The notes under the pieces were generated by a model. That model was not told the origin of the DNA and searched no databases. It was given only the letters and a program-made list of their open reading frames with translations. Position numbers and translations under genes: made by a program. Positions 1 to 9,206 of a DNA stretch of 64,000 nt are shown here, one piece after another. Each line of letters begins with the position of its first letter. The stretch's first letter is position 1. Source of the DNA: Silvimonas terrae (GTDB lineage Bacteria; Pseudomonadota; Gammaproteobacteria; Burkholderiales; Chitinibacteraceae). The stretch spans positions 372,001 to 436,000 of the forward strand of contig NZ_JACHHN010000003.1 of assembly GCF_014202765.1 (NCBI RefSeq), read 5' to 3'.

Positions 1-2
1 CG

Positions 3-1157
3 GGCAAGGAATACAAACTCAACGACAAGATTGCCACGCTGATCGTGCGCCCGCGCGGTTGGCATCTGGATGAAAAACACGTGACGGTGGACGGCCAGCG
101 CGTCTCTGGCGGCATTTTTGATCTGGCGTTGTTTGTGTTCCACAACGCCAAAGAACAACTGGCCCGCGGCACCGGCCCGTATTTCTATCTACCCAAGATG
201 GAATCGCACCTGGAAGCGCGTTTGTGGAATGACATCTTCATCCTGGCGCAGGAAGAAGTGGGCATCCCGCGTGGCACCATCCGCGCCACGGTGTTGATCG
301 AGACCATTCTGGCCGCGTTCGAGATGGACGAAATCCTGTACGAGTTGCGTGAACACTCGTCTGGCCTCAATGCTGGCCGCTGGGATTACATCTTTAGTTG
401 CATCAAGAAATTCAAGACCGACAAGGATTTCTGCCTCGCCAATCGGGCACAGATCACCATGACCGTGCCGTTTATGCGCGCCTACGCACTGAACCTGGTC
501 AAGACCTGCCACAAGCGCAATGCCCCGGCCATTGGCGGCATGAGCGCGCTGATTCCGATCAAGAATGATCCGGTCGCCAATGAAAAAGCACTGGCTGCCG
601 TGCGTGCCGATAAAACCCGTGACGCAGGTGACGGTTTTGACGGTGGCTGGGTCGCGCACCCGGGGCTGGTGGCGCTGGCCATGGAAGAATGGGTAAAAGT
701 GTTAGGCGATCGGCCCAATCAGATCAGCAAGCAACGTGATGACGTCACCACCGCGGCGGCCGACCTCCTGAACTTCCAGCCCGAACAACCCATTACCGAA
801 GCCGGTCTGCGCATGAATATCGATGTGGGTATCCAATATCTGGGCTCGTGGTTGTCCGGCAATGGTTGCGTGCCGATCCACAACTTGATGGAAGATGCGG
901 CGACGGCAGAAATCAGCCGCAGCCAGGTCTGGCAGTGGATTCGCTCCACCAAAGGCGTGCTGGACGATGGCCGCAAAGTGACCGCAGACATGGTGCGCGG
1001 GCTGATTGCACCGGTGCTGGAAGATATCCGCAAAGAGCATGGCGATGCGACCTACCACCGCATCCCGTACGCGCGCGCAGCCGAAATCTTTGAAAAGATG
1101 AGCACCAGCGAAGACTTTGCCGAGTTCCTGACTCTGCCGCTGTACGAGGAAATCTGA
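3..1157 (+). CDS. aceB: Malate synthase A, C-terminal part (5' end outside window)
   Basis: Malate synthase condenses glyoxylate with acetyl-CoA to give malate in the glyoxylate shunt, in the cytoplasm. The open frame enters from the left edge without a stop, so the gene is cut at its 5' end. About 384 residues remain of a family length near 530. The visible part begins [20 protein letters not shown] and continues through the barrel segment with [11 protein letters not shown] and [21 protein letters not shown], which are typical of AceB. It ends in the usual helical C-terminal domain. A strong intrinsic terminator follows directly. No isocitrate lyase gene is visible here; it may lie upstream. 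The call is secure; the true start cannot be seen. Confidence 0.95.
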   Translation, partial: GKEYKLNDKIATLIVRPRGWHLDEKHVTVDGQRVSGGIFDLALFVFHNAKEQLARGTGPYFYLPKMESHLEARLWNDIFILAQEEVGIPRGTIRATVLIETILAAFEMDEILYELREHSSGLNAGRWDYIFSCIKKFKTDKDFCLANRAQITMTVPFMRAYALNLVKTCHKRNAPAIGGMSALIPIKNDPVANEKALAAVRADKTRDAGDGFDGGWVAHPGLVALAMEEWVKVLGDRPNQISKQRDDVTTAAADLLNFQPEQPITEAGLRMNIDVGIQYLGSWLSGNGCVPIHNLMEDAATAEISRSQVWQWIRSTKGVLDDGRKVTADMVRGLIAPVLEDIRKEHGDATYHRIPYARAAEIFEKMSTSEDFAEFLTLPLYEEI

Positions 1158-1180
1158 GCGTAATTACACGTTACAGGCAA

Positions 1181-1210
1181 ACGCCACGGTTTACCGTGGC
1201 GTTTTCATTT
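1181..1210 (+). terminator. Rho-independent terminator after aceB
   Basis: A perfect 10-bp stem (ACGCCACGGT / ACCGTGGCGT) with a 2-nt loop is followed by a T-rich tract. It lies 24 bases after the aceB stop codon. Confidence 0.85.
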
Positions 1211-1332
1211 GCGGGCAGCGTCTCTTGAAGTGGCGCGATTTCCACTACAAATCACCGCTCATGCTGCATAGCAACAATTATTGCCGGCAGCAACTATCAT
1301 CAGCTTGTCCCTGCCCACACCTGGAGAGAACA

Positions 1333-2646
1333 ATGCTGGTACTTGATGCCCCCGCTTCACTGCGGCTGGTGGATCATCCGCTGCGGCATGATCTGGCCGC
1401 CGAGGCCCATGCCCGACCGTTTGACCCGGTCAGCGCGCCAAGCCAGATCAGTTATATCGCGTTCCTGAACCGCAATTGCTCGCTGGAGCAGGAACACAAC
1501 CTGCTGGGCCAGCTTTGTGCGGAATACGACGTGCCATTGCCAGATGCGACCCAGATTCATTATTCGGTGGACGTCGGCATGATGCGTATCAAGTGGGCGC
1601 GGCATTCCGAGTTTTCGTCCTACACCTTCACCCGCCCCGGCTGGATTCCCGAGCCCTTTGTGCGCCCGGCACTCTCTACCGTGCCAGCGGGCTGGTTGCA
1701 GCAATTGCCCGGCCAGGTACTGGTGGCCGCGCATGCGGCCTTGCTCACCGAAGATGACGCCCCGGCCAGTACGGCCGATGCGGCGGCGCTCTTCTTTGAC
1801 GGGCAGGATTTGATCGGCTCGGAAATTGGGGAAGGGGCGGCCCGGGTGCTCACGGATTTTCGTATCCACAGTGACGGTTTCTCCCGCTATTTGCTGGTAG
1901 ATCGGCATATGGGACAGCGCCAGGCCGGGCGCATGCTGCAGCGGCTATTCGAGATCGACACTTACCGCATGATGGCGTTTCTGGCGCTACCACTGGCCAA
2001 GAGCATTGCGCCGGAACTGGCCCAGGCGGATCGGGAACTGGCCGAGCTGACCAATGCGATGACCGAAGCGCGGCTGGCCGATGAGCCGCAAGTGCTGGAC
2101 CGCCTGACCCAACTGGCGGCGCGGGTCGAACGCGCGTTGTCGATGACGGACTACCGGTTTTCGGCCTCCCACGCGTATTACGACATTGTGCGACGACGTA
2201 TTGAAGAACTGCGGGAGGTCCGCATACAGGGCATCCAGCCGTTTCACGAGTTTATGGAACGACGTTTGCGCCCCGCCATGGATACCTGCCAGTCTGCCGC
2301 TGCCCGGCAACGTACCCTGGCCGAGCGTGTAAACCGGGCCTCTGCCCTCTTGCGCACACGGGTGGATATCTCGCGGGAACGGCAGAACCAGGCGTTGTTG
2401 AGCTCCATGAACCGGCGCGCGCATTTGCAATTGCGTTTGCAAGAAACCGTGGAGGGGCTGTCGGTGGCCGCGATCACTTACTATGCCGTGGCGCTGATTG
2501 GTTATCTGGCCAAGGGGCTGAAAGTAGCGGGGGTACCACTGAATACTGAACTGGTCATGGCGACATCCATCCCGCTGGTTGCGGGTGCGGTCTACCTGGC
2601 TGGACGCGCATTGCGGCGCAAACTGGCAGCAGAGACTTTGCCGTAG
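1333..2646 (+). CDS. DUF3422 family protein
   Basis: This 437-residue protein matches the DUF3422 family by its opening (HPLRHDLAAEAHARPF) and overall layout. No biochemical function is known for the family. The middle is rich in charged helices (ELAELTNAMTEARLADEP), consistent with coiled coil. The C-terminus carries two hydrophobic stretches (around VAAITYYAVALIGYLAKGL and ATSIPLVAGAVYLAGR), so it is probably membrane anchored. The start is placed at the ATG preceded by GGAGAG; the frame stays open 36 codons further upstream, but that extension has no family character. The gene stands alone between aceB and a GST gene. Confidence 0.8.
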   Translation: MLVLDAPASLRLVDHPLRHDLAAEAHARPFDPVSAPSQISYIAFLNRNCSLEQEHNLLGQLCAEYDVPLPDATQIHYSVDVGMMRIKWARHSEFSSYTFTRPGWIPEPFVRPALSTVPAGWLQQLPGQVLVAAHAALLTEDDAPASTADAAALFFDGQDLIGSEIGEGAARVLTDFRIHSDGFSRYLLVDRHMGQRQAGRMLQRLFEIDTYRMMAFLALPLAKSIAPELAQADRELAELTNAMTEARLADEPQVLDRLTQLAARVERALSMTDYRFSASHAYYDIVRRRIEELREVRIQGIQPFHEFMERRLRPAMDTCQSAAARQRTLAERVNRASALLRTRVDISRERQNQALLSSMNRRAHLQLRLQETVEGLSVAAITYYAVALIGYLAKGLKVAGVPLNTELVMATSIPLVAGAVYLAGRALRRKLAAETLP

Positions 2647-2782
2647 CCCTCGCGCGCTCAAAAAGCAAAGCGTGACGGCTGACATCAGTCGTATTCAAGC
2701 AACTGGGTTGGCTGTCACCGGCGTTGGCAACTAGAATCAATTCTGATCTGGCTTTAGATCTGACCGACGCGACCGTGCCGCC

Positions 2783-3400
2783 ATGAAGCTTTATACCTCT
2801 CTCACCAGCCCGTATGGCCGCAAGGTCCGTATTGTCTGTCTGGAAAAACGGATCGACATACAACTGGTAGAAGTGACTACCGGCACGCCGGACAGCCCGG
2901 TCAATGCGATCAACCCGCTGGGCAAGGTGCCGGTGCTGGTGCTGGATGACCACCGCGCGCTGTATGACTCCAGTGTGATTGTGGATTACCTGGATCACAT
3001 CTCCCCGGTCGGCAAACTGATCCCGGCCGACGCGCGCCAGGCCATCAGCGCCAAACGCTGGGAGGCACTGTGTGACGGCATTCTGGATGCCGCCATTCTG
3101 ATTGTGCGGGAAAAGCGCCGCCCACCCGAGTTTCAACTGGCCGGGGTCATGGCGCATGAGCAAGGCCGCATTGATCGCGGGCTGGCGCAACTGGCGTCAG
3201 ATCTGGCAGAACGCAAGTGGTGTATGGGCGACACATTTACCCTGGCCGACATTGCCGTGGGGTGTTTGCTGACTTATCTGGATTTGCGCTTTCCCGATCT
3301 GCAATGGCAAACGCAGTACCCCAATCTGCTGAAATTGCGGGTGCGGCTGAACGAGCGCCCTTCGTTCATCGACACCCAGCCTCCCCCGCCCGCTTCTTGA
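2783..3400 (+). CDS. Glutathione S-transferase family protein
   Basis: This is a cytosolic GST-fold protein of 205 residues, the usual length. The N-terminal thioredoxin-like domain opens MKLYTSLTSPYGRKVRIVCL. The SPYGRKVR segment supplies the glutathione-contacting helix, and NPLGKVPVLVLDD holds the cis-proline loop. The C-terminal all-helical domain contains the family N-capping signature (FTLADIAVGCLLTYLDL). The substrate is unknown; the sequence resembles the YibF-like bacterial GSTs, but this is only a family-level judgement. It is monocistronic, with about 135 bases upstream. Confidence 0.85.
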   Translation: MKLYTSLTSPYGRKVRIVCLEKRIDIQLVEVTTGTPDSPVNAINPLGKVPVLVLDDHRALYDSSVIVDYLDHISPVGKLIPADARQAISAKRWEALCDGILDAAILIVREKRRPPEFQLAGVMAHEQGRIDRGLAQLASDLAERKWCMGDTFTLADIAVGCLLTYLDLRFPDLQWQTQYPNLLKLRVRLNERPSFIDTQPPPPAS

Positions 3401-3546
3401 ATACGACAGTAAGTTTTCATGTGATGGCCTTCACGCGGCGCGTGTGTCCGCGTGTAACAAAGCGTCAGAGTGTGAATTTGTCGTAAGCCGAAGGCTGCTT
3501 TATGCGTTTTAATCTCCATGTCATAGCGACACACGAGGAGAAAACC

Positions 3547-4044
3547 ATGAAGACACAATTCAAAACATTGATCGCTGCCGTACTGACGTTGTCCGCCACA
3601 TTTGCCATGGCTGACGCCTACCCCGATTACGCACGCGTGGTCAGCTCCACCGCCATCGTGCAGCGTGTGAACGCCCCACGCCAGGAATGCTGGACCGAAA
3701 ACCAGCAAGTGCAAACGCAGAACCAGGCCGGTGGCGTGGTGGGTAGCATCATCGGTGGCGTTGCTGGCGGCGTACTGGGTCACCAGGTGGGCGGCGGTCG
3801 TGGCAAGGACGTCGCCACGGTGGCCGGTGCCATTGGTGGTGCGTTGATCGGTAATGAAGTGGGTAGCGGCCAGCCGCAAGTGCAGAACCAGCAAGTACAG
3901 CGCTGCCGTCAGGTCGATGCCTGGCAAGATCAGGTGACCGGCTACCACGTAACCTATGACTACAAGGGTCGGCAGTTCAGCGCCAACCTGCCGCAACAAC
4001 CGGGTGATCGCATTCCGGTTGAAGTGAACGTCACCCCGCGCTAA
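3547..4044 (+). CDS. Secreted glycine-zipper 2TM domain protein (SlyB/17-kDa antigen-like)
   Basis: The protein has 165 residues. It starts with a clear signal peptide (MKTQFKTLIAAVLTLSATFA, cleavage probably after MADA). The centre is a glycine zipper of two hydrophobic helices, with GGVVGSIIGGVAGGVLGHQV then VAGAIGGALIGNEVGSG. Flanking regions contain two cysteines that could form a disulphide in the periplasm. Such proteins sit in or at the outer membrane and support envelope integrity; the exact role is unknown. The start is fixed by a strong ribosome binding site (GAGGAG). No lipobox cysteine is seen after the signal peptide, so it is probably not a lipoprotein. Confidence 0.82.
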   Translation: MKTQFKTLIAAVLTLSATFAMADAYPDYARVVSSTAIVQRVNAPRQECWTENQQVQTQNQAGGVVGSIIGGVAGGVLGHQVGGGRGKDVATVAGAIGGALIGNEVGSGQPQVQNQQVQRCRQVDAWQDQVTGYHVTYDYKGRQFSANLPQQPGDRIPVEVNVTPR

Positions 4045-4129
4045 GCGCAGAACACCAACATACATCTCGCCGTACAAAAACAAAAACACGGTACGGCATA
4101 GCCAGATCTCTGGTTAGCGTGCAAAAAAA

Positions 4130-4160
4130 CAAAGGCTGCCTGCGGGCGGCCTTTGTCCTT
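4130..4160 (+). terminator. Rho-independent terminator after the glycine-zipper gene
   Basis: An imperfect stem (CAAAGGCTGCC / GGCGGCCTTTG, one mismatch) is followed by TCCTTTT, 85 bases after the stop codon. The next gene starts 40 bases on, so it also separates the two transcription units. Confidence 0.7.
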
Positions 4161-4200
4161 TTACGGTACGCTCGAACCCTTCACGGACCAAGGAGAAGGC

Positions 4201-4836
4201 ATGACCACCACCCTCTGGCTGATCCGCCATGGCGAAACCGCCTGGAATGCAGCAGGCCGCATGCAAGGCCACACCGATATCCCGCTCAATGAAACCGGGC
4301 TGGAACAAGCCGCCATGCTGGGCACCCGGCTGGCGCTTGAACATGCGCGCCAGCCCTTTGGCGCGTTCTGCGTCAGCGACCTGACCCGCGCCCGCCAGAC
4401 TGCCGAACCGGCCAGCGCGCTGATCGGTCTGCCTTTGCTGCTGGATCCGCAATTGCGTGAGCGCAATTACGGCATTCTGGAAGGCCTGACCCGCGCTGAG
4501 ATTGCCACCGAACAGCCCGAGGCCTCGGCAGCCATCAAGGCACGCCAGATTGACTACCAGATTCCTGACGGTGAGAGCATTCGCCAGTTTGCAGACCGGG
4601 TGGACCGCGTGTTACGCGGCATTGCCCAAGCACACGCAGGCCAGCAGGTGCTGGTGGTGTGTCACGGCGGGGTGCTGGATATTGCGTGGCGTCTGGCTAC
4701 CGGCCAGGGGCTGGAAGTGCCGCGCGAGCATACACTGCTGAACGCCAGTATTAACCGGATTGCGTTTGATGGCGCTGCGTTCAGCGTGGTCAAGTGGGGC
4801 GATGTATCCCACCTTGATCCGGGCATTCTGGAATAA
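4201..4836 (+). CDS. Histidine phosphatase family protein (phosphoglycerate mutase-like)
   Basis: This 211-residue protein belongs to the histidine phosphatase (branch 1) superfamily. The catalytic RHG motif is seen in LIRHGETAWN near the N-terminus, with the second histidine in VVCHGGVLD near residue 155. The RERNYGILEGL segment is the usual acid-bearing motif of this group. Relatives include GpmB-like and CobC-like phosphatases, and the true substrate cannot be told from sequence. The ATG at 4201 follows AGGAGAAGG, a strong ribosome binding site, and is preferred over in-frame upstream codons. It is a single gene converging on adk, with a bidirectional terminator between. Confidence 0.85.
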   Translation: MTTTLWLIRHGETAWNAAGRMQGHTDIPLNETGLEQAAMLGTRLALEHARQPFGAFCVSDLTRARQTAEPASALIGLPLLLDPQLRERNYGILEGLTRAEIATEQPEASAAIKARQIDYQIPDGESIRQFADRVDRVLRGIAQAHAGQQVLVVCHGGVLDIAWRLATGQGLEVPREHTLLNASINRIAFDGAAFSVVKWGDVSHLDPGILE

Positions 4837-4856
4837 CCACGGATCATCTGATCCAA

Positions 4857-4890
4857 AAACAAAACCCCGCGATTGCGGGGTTTTGTTTTG
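4857..4890. terminator. Bidirectional terminator between the histidine phosphatase gene and adk
   Basis: A stem AAAACCCCGC / GCGGGGTTTT with loop GATT has an A-run on one side and a T-run on the other, so it can serve both convergent genes. A smaller palindrome, GGATCA-TC-TGATCC, lies just to its left at 4841-4854. Confidence 0.85.
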
Positions 4891-4914
4891 CAAGAGCGTG
4901 GGTGTCGGCCTGAA

Positions 4915-5634
<720 letters not shown>

Positions 5635-6399
5635 TTACACGCCCGCAGCAAACAGCTTGCGAACGCGCTCAAGATCTTCGGGTGTATCAACGCCTGGCGC
5701 CGGGGCGTGCGCTGCCACATGCACCCCAATGGCGTAACCATGCCATAGCACCCTTAATTGTTCCAGCGCCTCCCAGCCTTCCAGCGCGGAAGGTTGCAGC
5801 CGGCTGTAGGCGCGCAAAAACCCGGCGCGATAGCCGTAAATACCGATGTGACGCAGCGGCGCCAGGCCATCAGGCAGGCTGTGCGTGTCTTTGGCAAAAG
5901 CGTCCCGCGCCCAGGCAATGGGGGCACGGCTGAAATACAGCGCGCGCGAGCGGGCGTCGGTGACGACCTTGACCACATTCGGGTTGAAGAAGTCGGCCGC
6001 GTCATGAATCACATGCGCGGCGGTGGACATGGGCAGGTCTGGATCAGCCAGCAGTTGCCCGGCCACATGATCCAGCAGCTTCGGGTCGATCAGCGGCTCG
6101 TCGCCCTGCACGTTGATCACCACGTCGGTGTCGGGCAGTTGCAACAGGTCGGCCGCTTCGGCCAGCCGATCCGTGCCAGAGGGGTGATCCGCACGGGTCA
6201 TCACCACTTCAAAACCGGCAGCCTCTACGGCTTCCAGAATGCGGGTGTCATCGGTTGCTACCACCACGCGCACGGCGCCAGACAACGCCACACGCTGCGC
6301 CACGCGCACGATCATGGGCTGCCCGGCGATGTCGGCCAGGGGTTTATCTGGCAACCGGGTGGATTTCATCCGGGCCGGGATCAGCGCCACATAGCTCAC
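5635..6399 (-). CDS. kdsB: 3-deoxy-manno-octulosonate cytidylyltransferase
   Basis: KdsB activates Kdo as CMP-Kdo for the inner core of lipopolysaccharide. The 254-residue protein opens with the nucleotide-binding signature [14 protein letters not shown] (residues 8-21). It contains [11 protein letters not shown], the metal- and Kdo-binding motif, followed by YFSRAPIAW and [10 protein letters not shown]. Its 5' end overlaps the stop of the Trm112-like gene by four bases (ATGA type), so the two are translationally coupled. With lpxK two genes upstream it forms a lipid A/LPS unit. Confidence 0.97.
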   Translation of the reverse strand: MSYVALIPARMKSTRLPDKPLADIAGQPMIVRVAQRVALSGAVRVVVATDDTRILEAVEAAGFEVVMTRADHPSGTDRLAEAADLLQLPDTDVVINVQGDEPLIDPKLLDHVAGQLLADPDLPMSTAAHVIHDAADFFNPNVVKVVTDARSRALYFSRAPIAWARDAFAKDTHSLPDGLAPLRHIGIYGYRAGFLRAYSRLQPSALEGWEALEQLRVLWHGYAIGVHVAAHAPAPGVDTPEDLERVRKLFAAGV

Positions 6400-6581
6400 G
6401 CCTTGATTTCCTCATCCGCTGGCAGCTCGCGCGCCTCGGTTTCCAGCATGGTAGGAATACCGTCCCGGATCGGGAAGCCCAGGCGATCTGCCTTGCAGAT
6501 CAGTTCCTGGCGGGTTTTGTCGAAAACCAGCGGGCCCTTGCACAGTGGGCAAACCAGAATTTCAAGCAGCTTGGCGTCCAT
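6396..6581 (-). CDS. Trm112 family protein (YcaR-like)
   Basis: This small 61-residue protein begins [18 protein letters not shown] and has the IRDGIPTML segment typical of the bacterial YcaR/UPF0434 family. Cysteines at CPLC and a later LICK could bind zinc, though bacterial members often lack the full site. In eukaryotes and archaea Trm112 activates methyltransferases; the role in bacteria is not established. Its start overlaps the 3' end of lpxK by 20 bases and its stop overlaps kdsB. It is in the same place between lpxK and kdsB in many Proteobacteria. Confidence 0.9.
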   Translation of the reverse strand: MDAKLLEILVCPLCKGPLVFDKTRQELICKADRLGFPIRDGIPTMLETEARELPADEEIKA

Positions 6582-7608
6582 TGCTAACCTCTTTGATCCT
6601 TGCCGCCAGCCACGTCATCAGCCCGTCATCCAGCTGTGCGCGTACCGGCAAAACCCGGATTCTATCATCCGTAAGGGCAATCCCGGACAAAGAGGTCAGT
6701 TTCACCGCATCTTTTTCTGTGGTGATGATGAGTCCATCCGCCGGCAAATCAGCGGGGACATAGTGTTGATGGTCCGCAAAAGCATGGTTTTGCGTCTGCA
6801 ACCCCAAGGCCGCAAGCGTTGCAAAAAAGCGCGCCGGATTACCGATACCCGCCACCGCATGCAAGGTCTGCCCGGCCAGGTCCGCCGGATCATCGGTCCG
6901 GGTACGGTCCGCCAGATGGTAAATCGCACCGGCTTGTAATTGCATGGTCCAGGTGTGTGGGTGCCAATCGGTTGCGCCTGCGCCATTGACGATCACGGCA
7001 TCCACCTGCCGCAGTCTCCCCTTGCCTTCACGCAGGGGTCCAGCCGGGATCAACTGTCCGTTACCCAGGCCACGTGCACCGTCGATCACACACAGTTCAA
7101 TATCGCGCTGTAGCCGGTAGTGTTGCAGGCCGTCATCACACAAGATCACGTCCACACGCGGATGGGCCGCCAGCAGCGCCAGCCCGGCAGCAACCCGATC
7201 ACGCCCCACCATTACCGGTACACCCGTGGCTTGCGCCATCAACACCGGCTCGTCACCCGTAACGGCCGGATCACTGCCGGCAGAAACGGGGGTGACGGTT
7301 TGGGCAGAGCCCCCATAACCGCGACTGATGATGCCTGGCGTGAAACCAGCGGCGTGCAGTTGCTGCGCCAGATAAATGGTCAGCGGCGTTTTGCCACTGC
7401 CGCCTGCGGTGATATTGCCGATGACAATGGTCGGTACCGGCAAGCGCGCGCTGTGTTTGAGCCCAAGACGAAACAACCCGCGCCGCAGCGCGGTAACCGC
7501 CCCGTAAACCCAGGCCAAAGGCATAAAAAGCAAAACCCGGCCATCAAGACCGGGTTTGTACCAAGCGTCTACCAGTTGTCTGGCAAAGCCCGTTTCAGAC
7601 TGCGCCAT
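6562..7608 (-). CDS. lpxK: Tetraacyldisaccharide 4'-kinase
   Basis: LpxK phosphorylates the 4' position of the lipid A disaccharide precursor at the inner membrane face. The 348-residue protein has an N-terminal hydrophobic segment (residues about 24-40, [17 protein letters not shown]). The P-loop is [12 protein letters not shown] at residues 64-75. The later [16 protein letters not shown] segment is a hallmark of the family. The start codon overlaps the exbD stop by one base (TAATG on the minus strand), which implies coupling. It is the third gene of the envelope operon. Confidence 0.96.
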   Translation of the reverse strand: MAQSETGFARQLVDAWYKPGLDGRVLLFMPLAWVYGAVTALRRGLFRLGLKHSARLPVPTIVIGNITAGGSGKTPLTIYLAQQLHAAGFTPGIISRGYGGSAQTVTPVSAGSDPAVTGDEPVLMAQATGVPVMVGRDRVAAGLALLAAHPRVDVILCDDGLQHYRLQRDIELCVIDGARGLGNGQLIPAGPLREGKGRLRQVDAVIVNGAGATDWHPHTWTMQLQAGAIYHLADRTRTDDPADLAGQTLHAVAGIGNPARFFATLAALGLQTQNHAFADHQHYVPADLPADGLIITTEKDAVKLTSLSGIALTDDRIRVLPVRAQLDDGLMTWLAARIKEVSNGRQAA

Positions 7609-8033
7609 TACTTGCCCTGCTGGTTTTGCGTCGCAAAGGTCAGCTTGCCGTAGCCTGCCACCCGCGCCGCTTCCATCACGTTGACCACGCTCTGGTGCGT
7701 GGACTGGGCATCGGCATCAATCACGATCATGGGGTCCTGATTGCCGCCAGCGGCCTTGCGCAGCAACAGCGCAAAGTCATCCGGGGAACTGAACGTCACC
7801 AGTTCGTTGTTGATGCTGTACTGACCGTTGGCCGATACCGCCACATTGACTGCTTGTGGCTGGTTATCCGGCGTTTTCTCTGCGTTGGCCGTCGGCAGGT
7901 TGATCTTGAGTTCGGCAAACTTGGAGTACGTGGTGGTGGCCATGACAAAGATCAGGATCACCAGCAGCACGTCGATCAGCGGGACGAAATTGATTTCCGG
8001 TTCTTCCCGCTTGCGACCACGTCGAAAATTCAT
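7608..8033 (-). CDS. exbD: ExbD/TolR biopolymer transport protein
   Basis: ExbD couples the proton motive force to outer-membrane processes together with ExbB and a TonB-like protein. The 141-residue protein has a short cytoplasmic N-terminus. One transmembrane helix follows (residues about 16-34, PLIDVLLVILIFVMATTT), carrying the conserved Asp21 needed for proton flow. The rest is a periplasmic domain ending with YGKLTFATQ. It lies 15 bases after exbB and overlaps lpxK by one base. No tonB gene is visible in the window. The exbBD-lpxK order is common in Neisseriales and other Gram-negatives; here the pair may act in lipid or siderophore transport. Confidence 0.93.
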   Translation of the reverse strand: MNFRRGRKREEPEINFVPLIDVLLVILIFVMATTTYSKFAELKINLPTANAEKTPDNQPQAVNVAVSANGQYSINNELVTFSSPDDFALLLRKAAGGNQDPMIVIDADAQSTHQSVVNVMEAARVAGYGKLTFATQNQQGK

Positions 8034-8048
8034 ATCCGGCCCCGTTCT

Positions 8049-8672
8049 TTATTTGGAGGCGCCGAGCTGACGCTCACCGTGCACCACTTCTACCAGCTTG
8101 ATGGCTTGTTGTTCCATCTCCACCAGGTAGCCGTCCACGCGGGAGCGGAAATAGCGATAGAACAACAGGCTGGGCACCGCCACGATGATACCGAACGCCG
8201 TGTTGTACAGCGCCACAGAGATACCGTGTGCCAGCGCAGCCGGGTTGGCGCCAGTGGCTGGCGATTGCGCGCCGAAAATTTCGATCATGCCGACCACCGT
8301 GCCAAACAGGCCCAGCAGCGGGGTGATGGCGGCAATGGTGCCCAATGCGGAGAGATACCGCTCCAGGTCATGTGCCACTGCGCCGCCCACTTCTTCGATC
8401 GACTCTTTCATGATCTCGCGGGAGCTTTTCACGTTCTTCAGACCGGCGGCCAGCACTTTGCCCAACGGCGAAGAGGCGGCCAGTTTGGATACCATTTCAG
8501 CGTTCACGCCGCTGGCGCGCAATTCCTGTACCACGCGAGCCAGCAGGCCTTCGGGTACAACCACGCCTTTACGCAGCGTCAGCAGCCGTTCAATGATGAT
8601 GGTGAGCGCAGCCACGGAGGCAACAATGATCAACCAGATCGGCCAGCCAGCGGCTTGAATAATCTCCAGCAT
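8049..8672 (-). CDS. exbB: MotA/TolQ/ExbB proton channel family protein
   Basis: This is the 207-residue partner of ExbD in the proton-driven inner-membrane motor. It shows three hydrophobic segments, an N-terminal one (WPIWLIIVASVAALTIIIERL) and a later pair. The last helices contain the family pattern GLFGTVVGMIEIF and ISVALYNTAFGIIVAVPSLLFY. It is the first gene of the minus-strand operon running through exbD, lpxK, Trm112, kdsB and adk. The promoter should lie in the 534-bp gap upstream, but no convincing -35/-10 pair was assigned. Confidence 0.93.
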   Translation of the reverse strand: MLEIIQAAGWPIWLIIVASVAALTIIIERLLTLRKGVVVPEGLLARVVQELRASGVNAEMVSKLAASSPLGKVLAAGLKNVKSSREIMKESIEEVGGAVAHDLERYLSALGTIAAITPLLGLFGTVVGMIEIFGAQSPATGANPAALAHGISVALYNTAFGIIVAVPSLLFYRYFRSRVDGYLVEMEQQAIKLVEVVHGERQLGASK

Positions 8673-8999
8673 AAGGGTTCCTGTGGTGCGTTTTGAGTGT
8701 CCTGGAACAGCGCGCCTGTTTTGTTAGCGGGTAGGCACGCTGCCGTGAATCGCGTAACTTTAGCCGGATTGCCCCTGATCGTGAAGGGCCGGCCTGCCGC
8801 GCGGGCAAATGCGAAACACGGACGGAGAATAACGCGCAGCATACGCGGCCGGAGGACAGATTTGTAACTGCCCGGCAGAACAGCGCATAAAAGTTGTCCG
8901 ACTACCACTGTCGGCGGAGCCAGAAATGGCTGACTCCAGGTGAAGGAATACGGGTAACTCCCCGTCCCGCCTTGGTTTTTTTGCATTACCCACACAAGC

Positions 9000-9020
9000 T
9001 GTGGATAACTTTGTGAACAA
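9000..9020. promoter_or_regulatory. DnaA-box-like sequences upstream of xseA
   Basis: TGTGGATAA at 9000-9008 is the exact complement of the DnaA consensus TTATCCACA. TTGTGAACA at 9011-9019 matches it at seven of nine positions. A third site, TGTGGATTA at 9180-9188 (eight of nine), lies near the xseA start. The match is by eye, and binding is not shown. Confidence 0.4.
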
Positions 9021-9045
9021 CTGGATCAGATACACCCTAAACGCC

Positions 9046-9067
9046 TGTCTGCAAAGGATTGCAGACA
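9046..9067. repeat. Perfect 9-bp dyad upstream of xseA
   Basis: TGTCTGCAA and TTGCAGACA form perfect inverted arms separated by AGGA. There is no T-run after it, so it looks like a protein-binding site or an RNA hairpin rather than a terminator. It is 140 bases upstream of the xseA start. Confidence 0.6.
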
Positions 9068-9206
9068 AGTTGCCTGCAAATTGGGCGTTTTGCCATAACC
9101 AATAAAAATCAACAAGTTACACACACTACATCAACTACAACCCGCAAAACCGGCGCTATGCCTTGAGCAGCATGGCTTTTGTGGATTATTTCGGGTTTTC
9201 CCACGC

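Larger units (their letters stand above)
8673..9206. other. 534-bp divergent intergenic region between exbB and xseA
   Basis: No gene was recognised here. The left half is GC-rich. The right half (from about 8990) is more AT-rich and contains DnaA-box-like sites and a perfect dyad, which are listed separately. It must contain the promoters of both exbB (minus) and xseA (plus). Confidence 0.6.

Noticed and set aside
8673-9206. A replication origin in the gap upstream of xseA
   Set aside because: The DnaA-like sites are too few and the gap lacks neighbours such as dnaA, rpmH or gidA. Only the binding sites themselves are reported.
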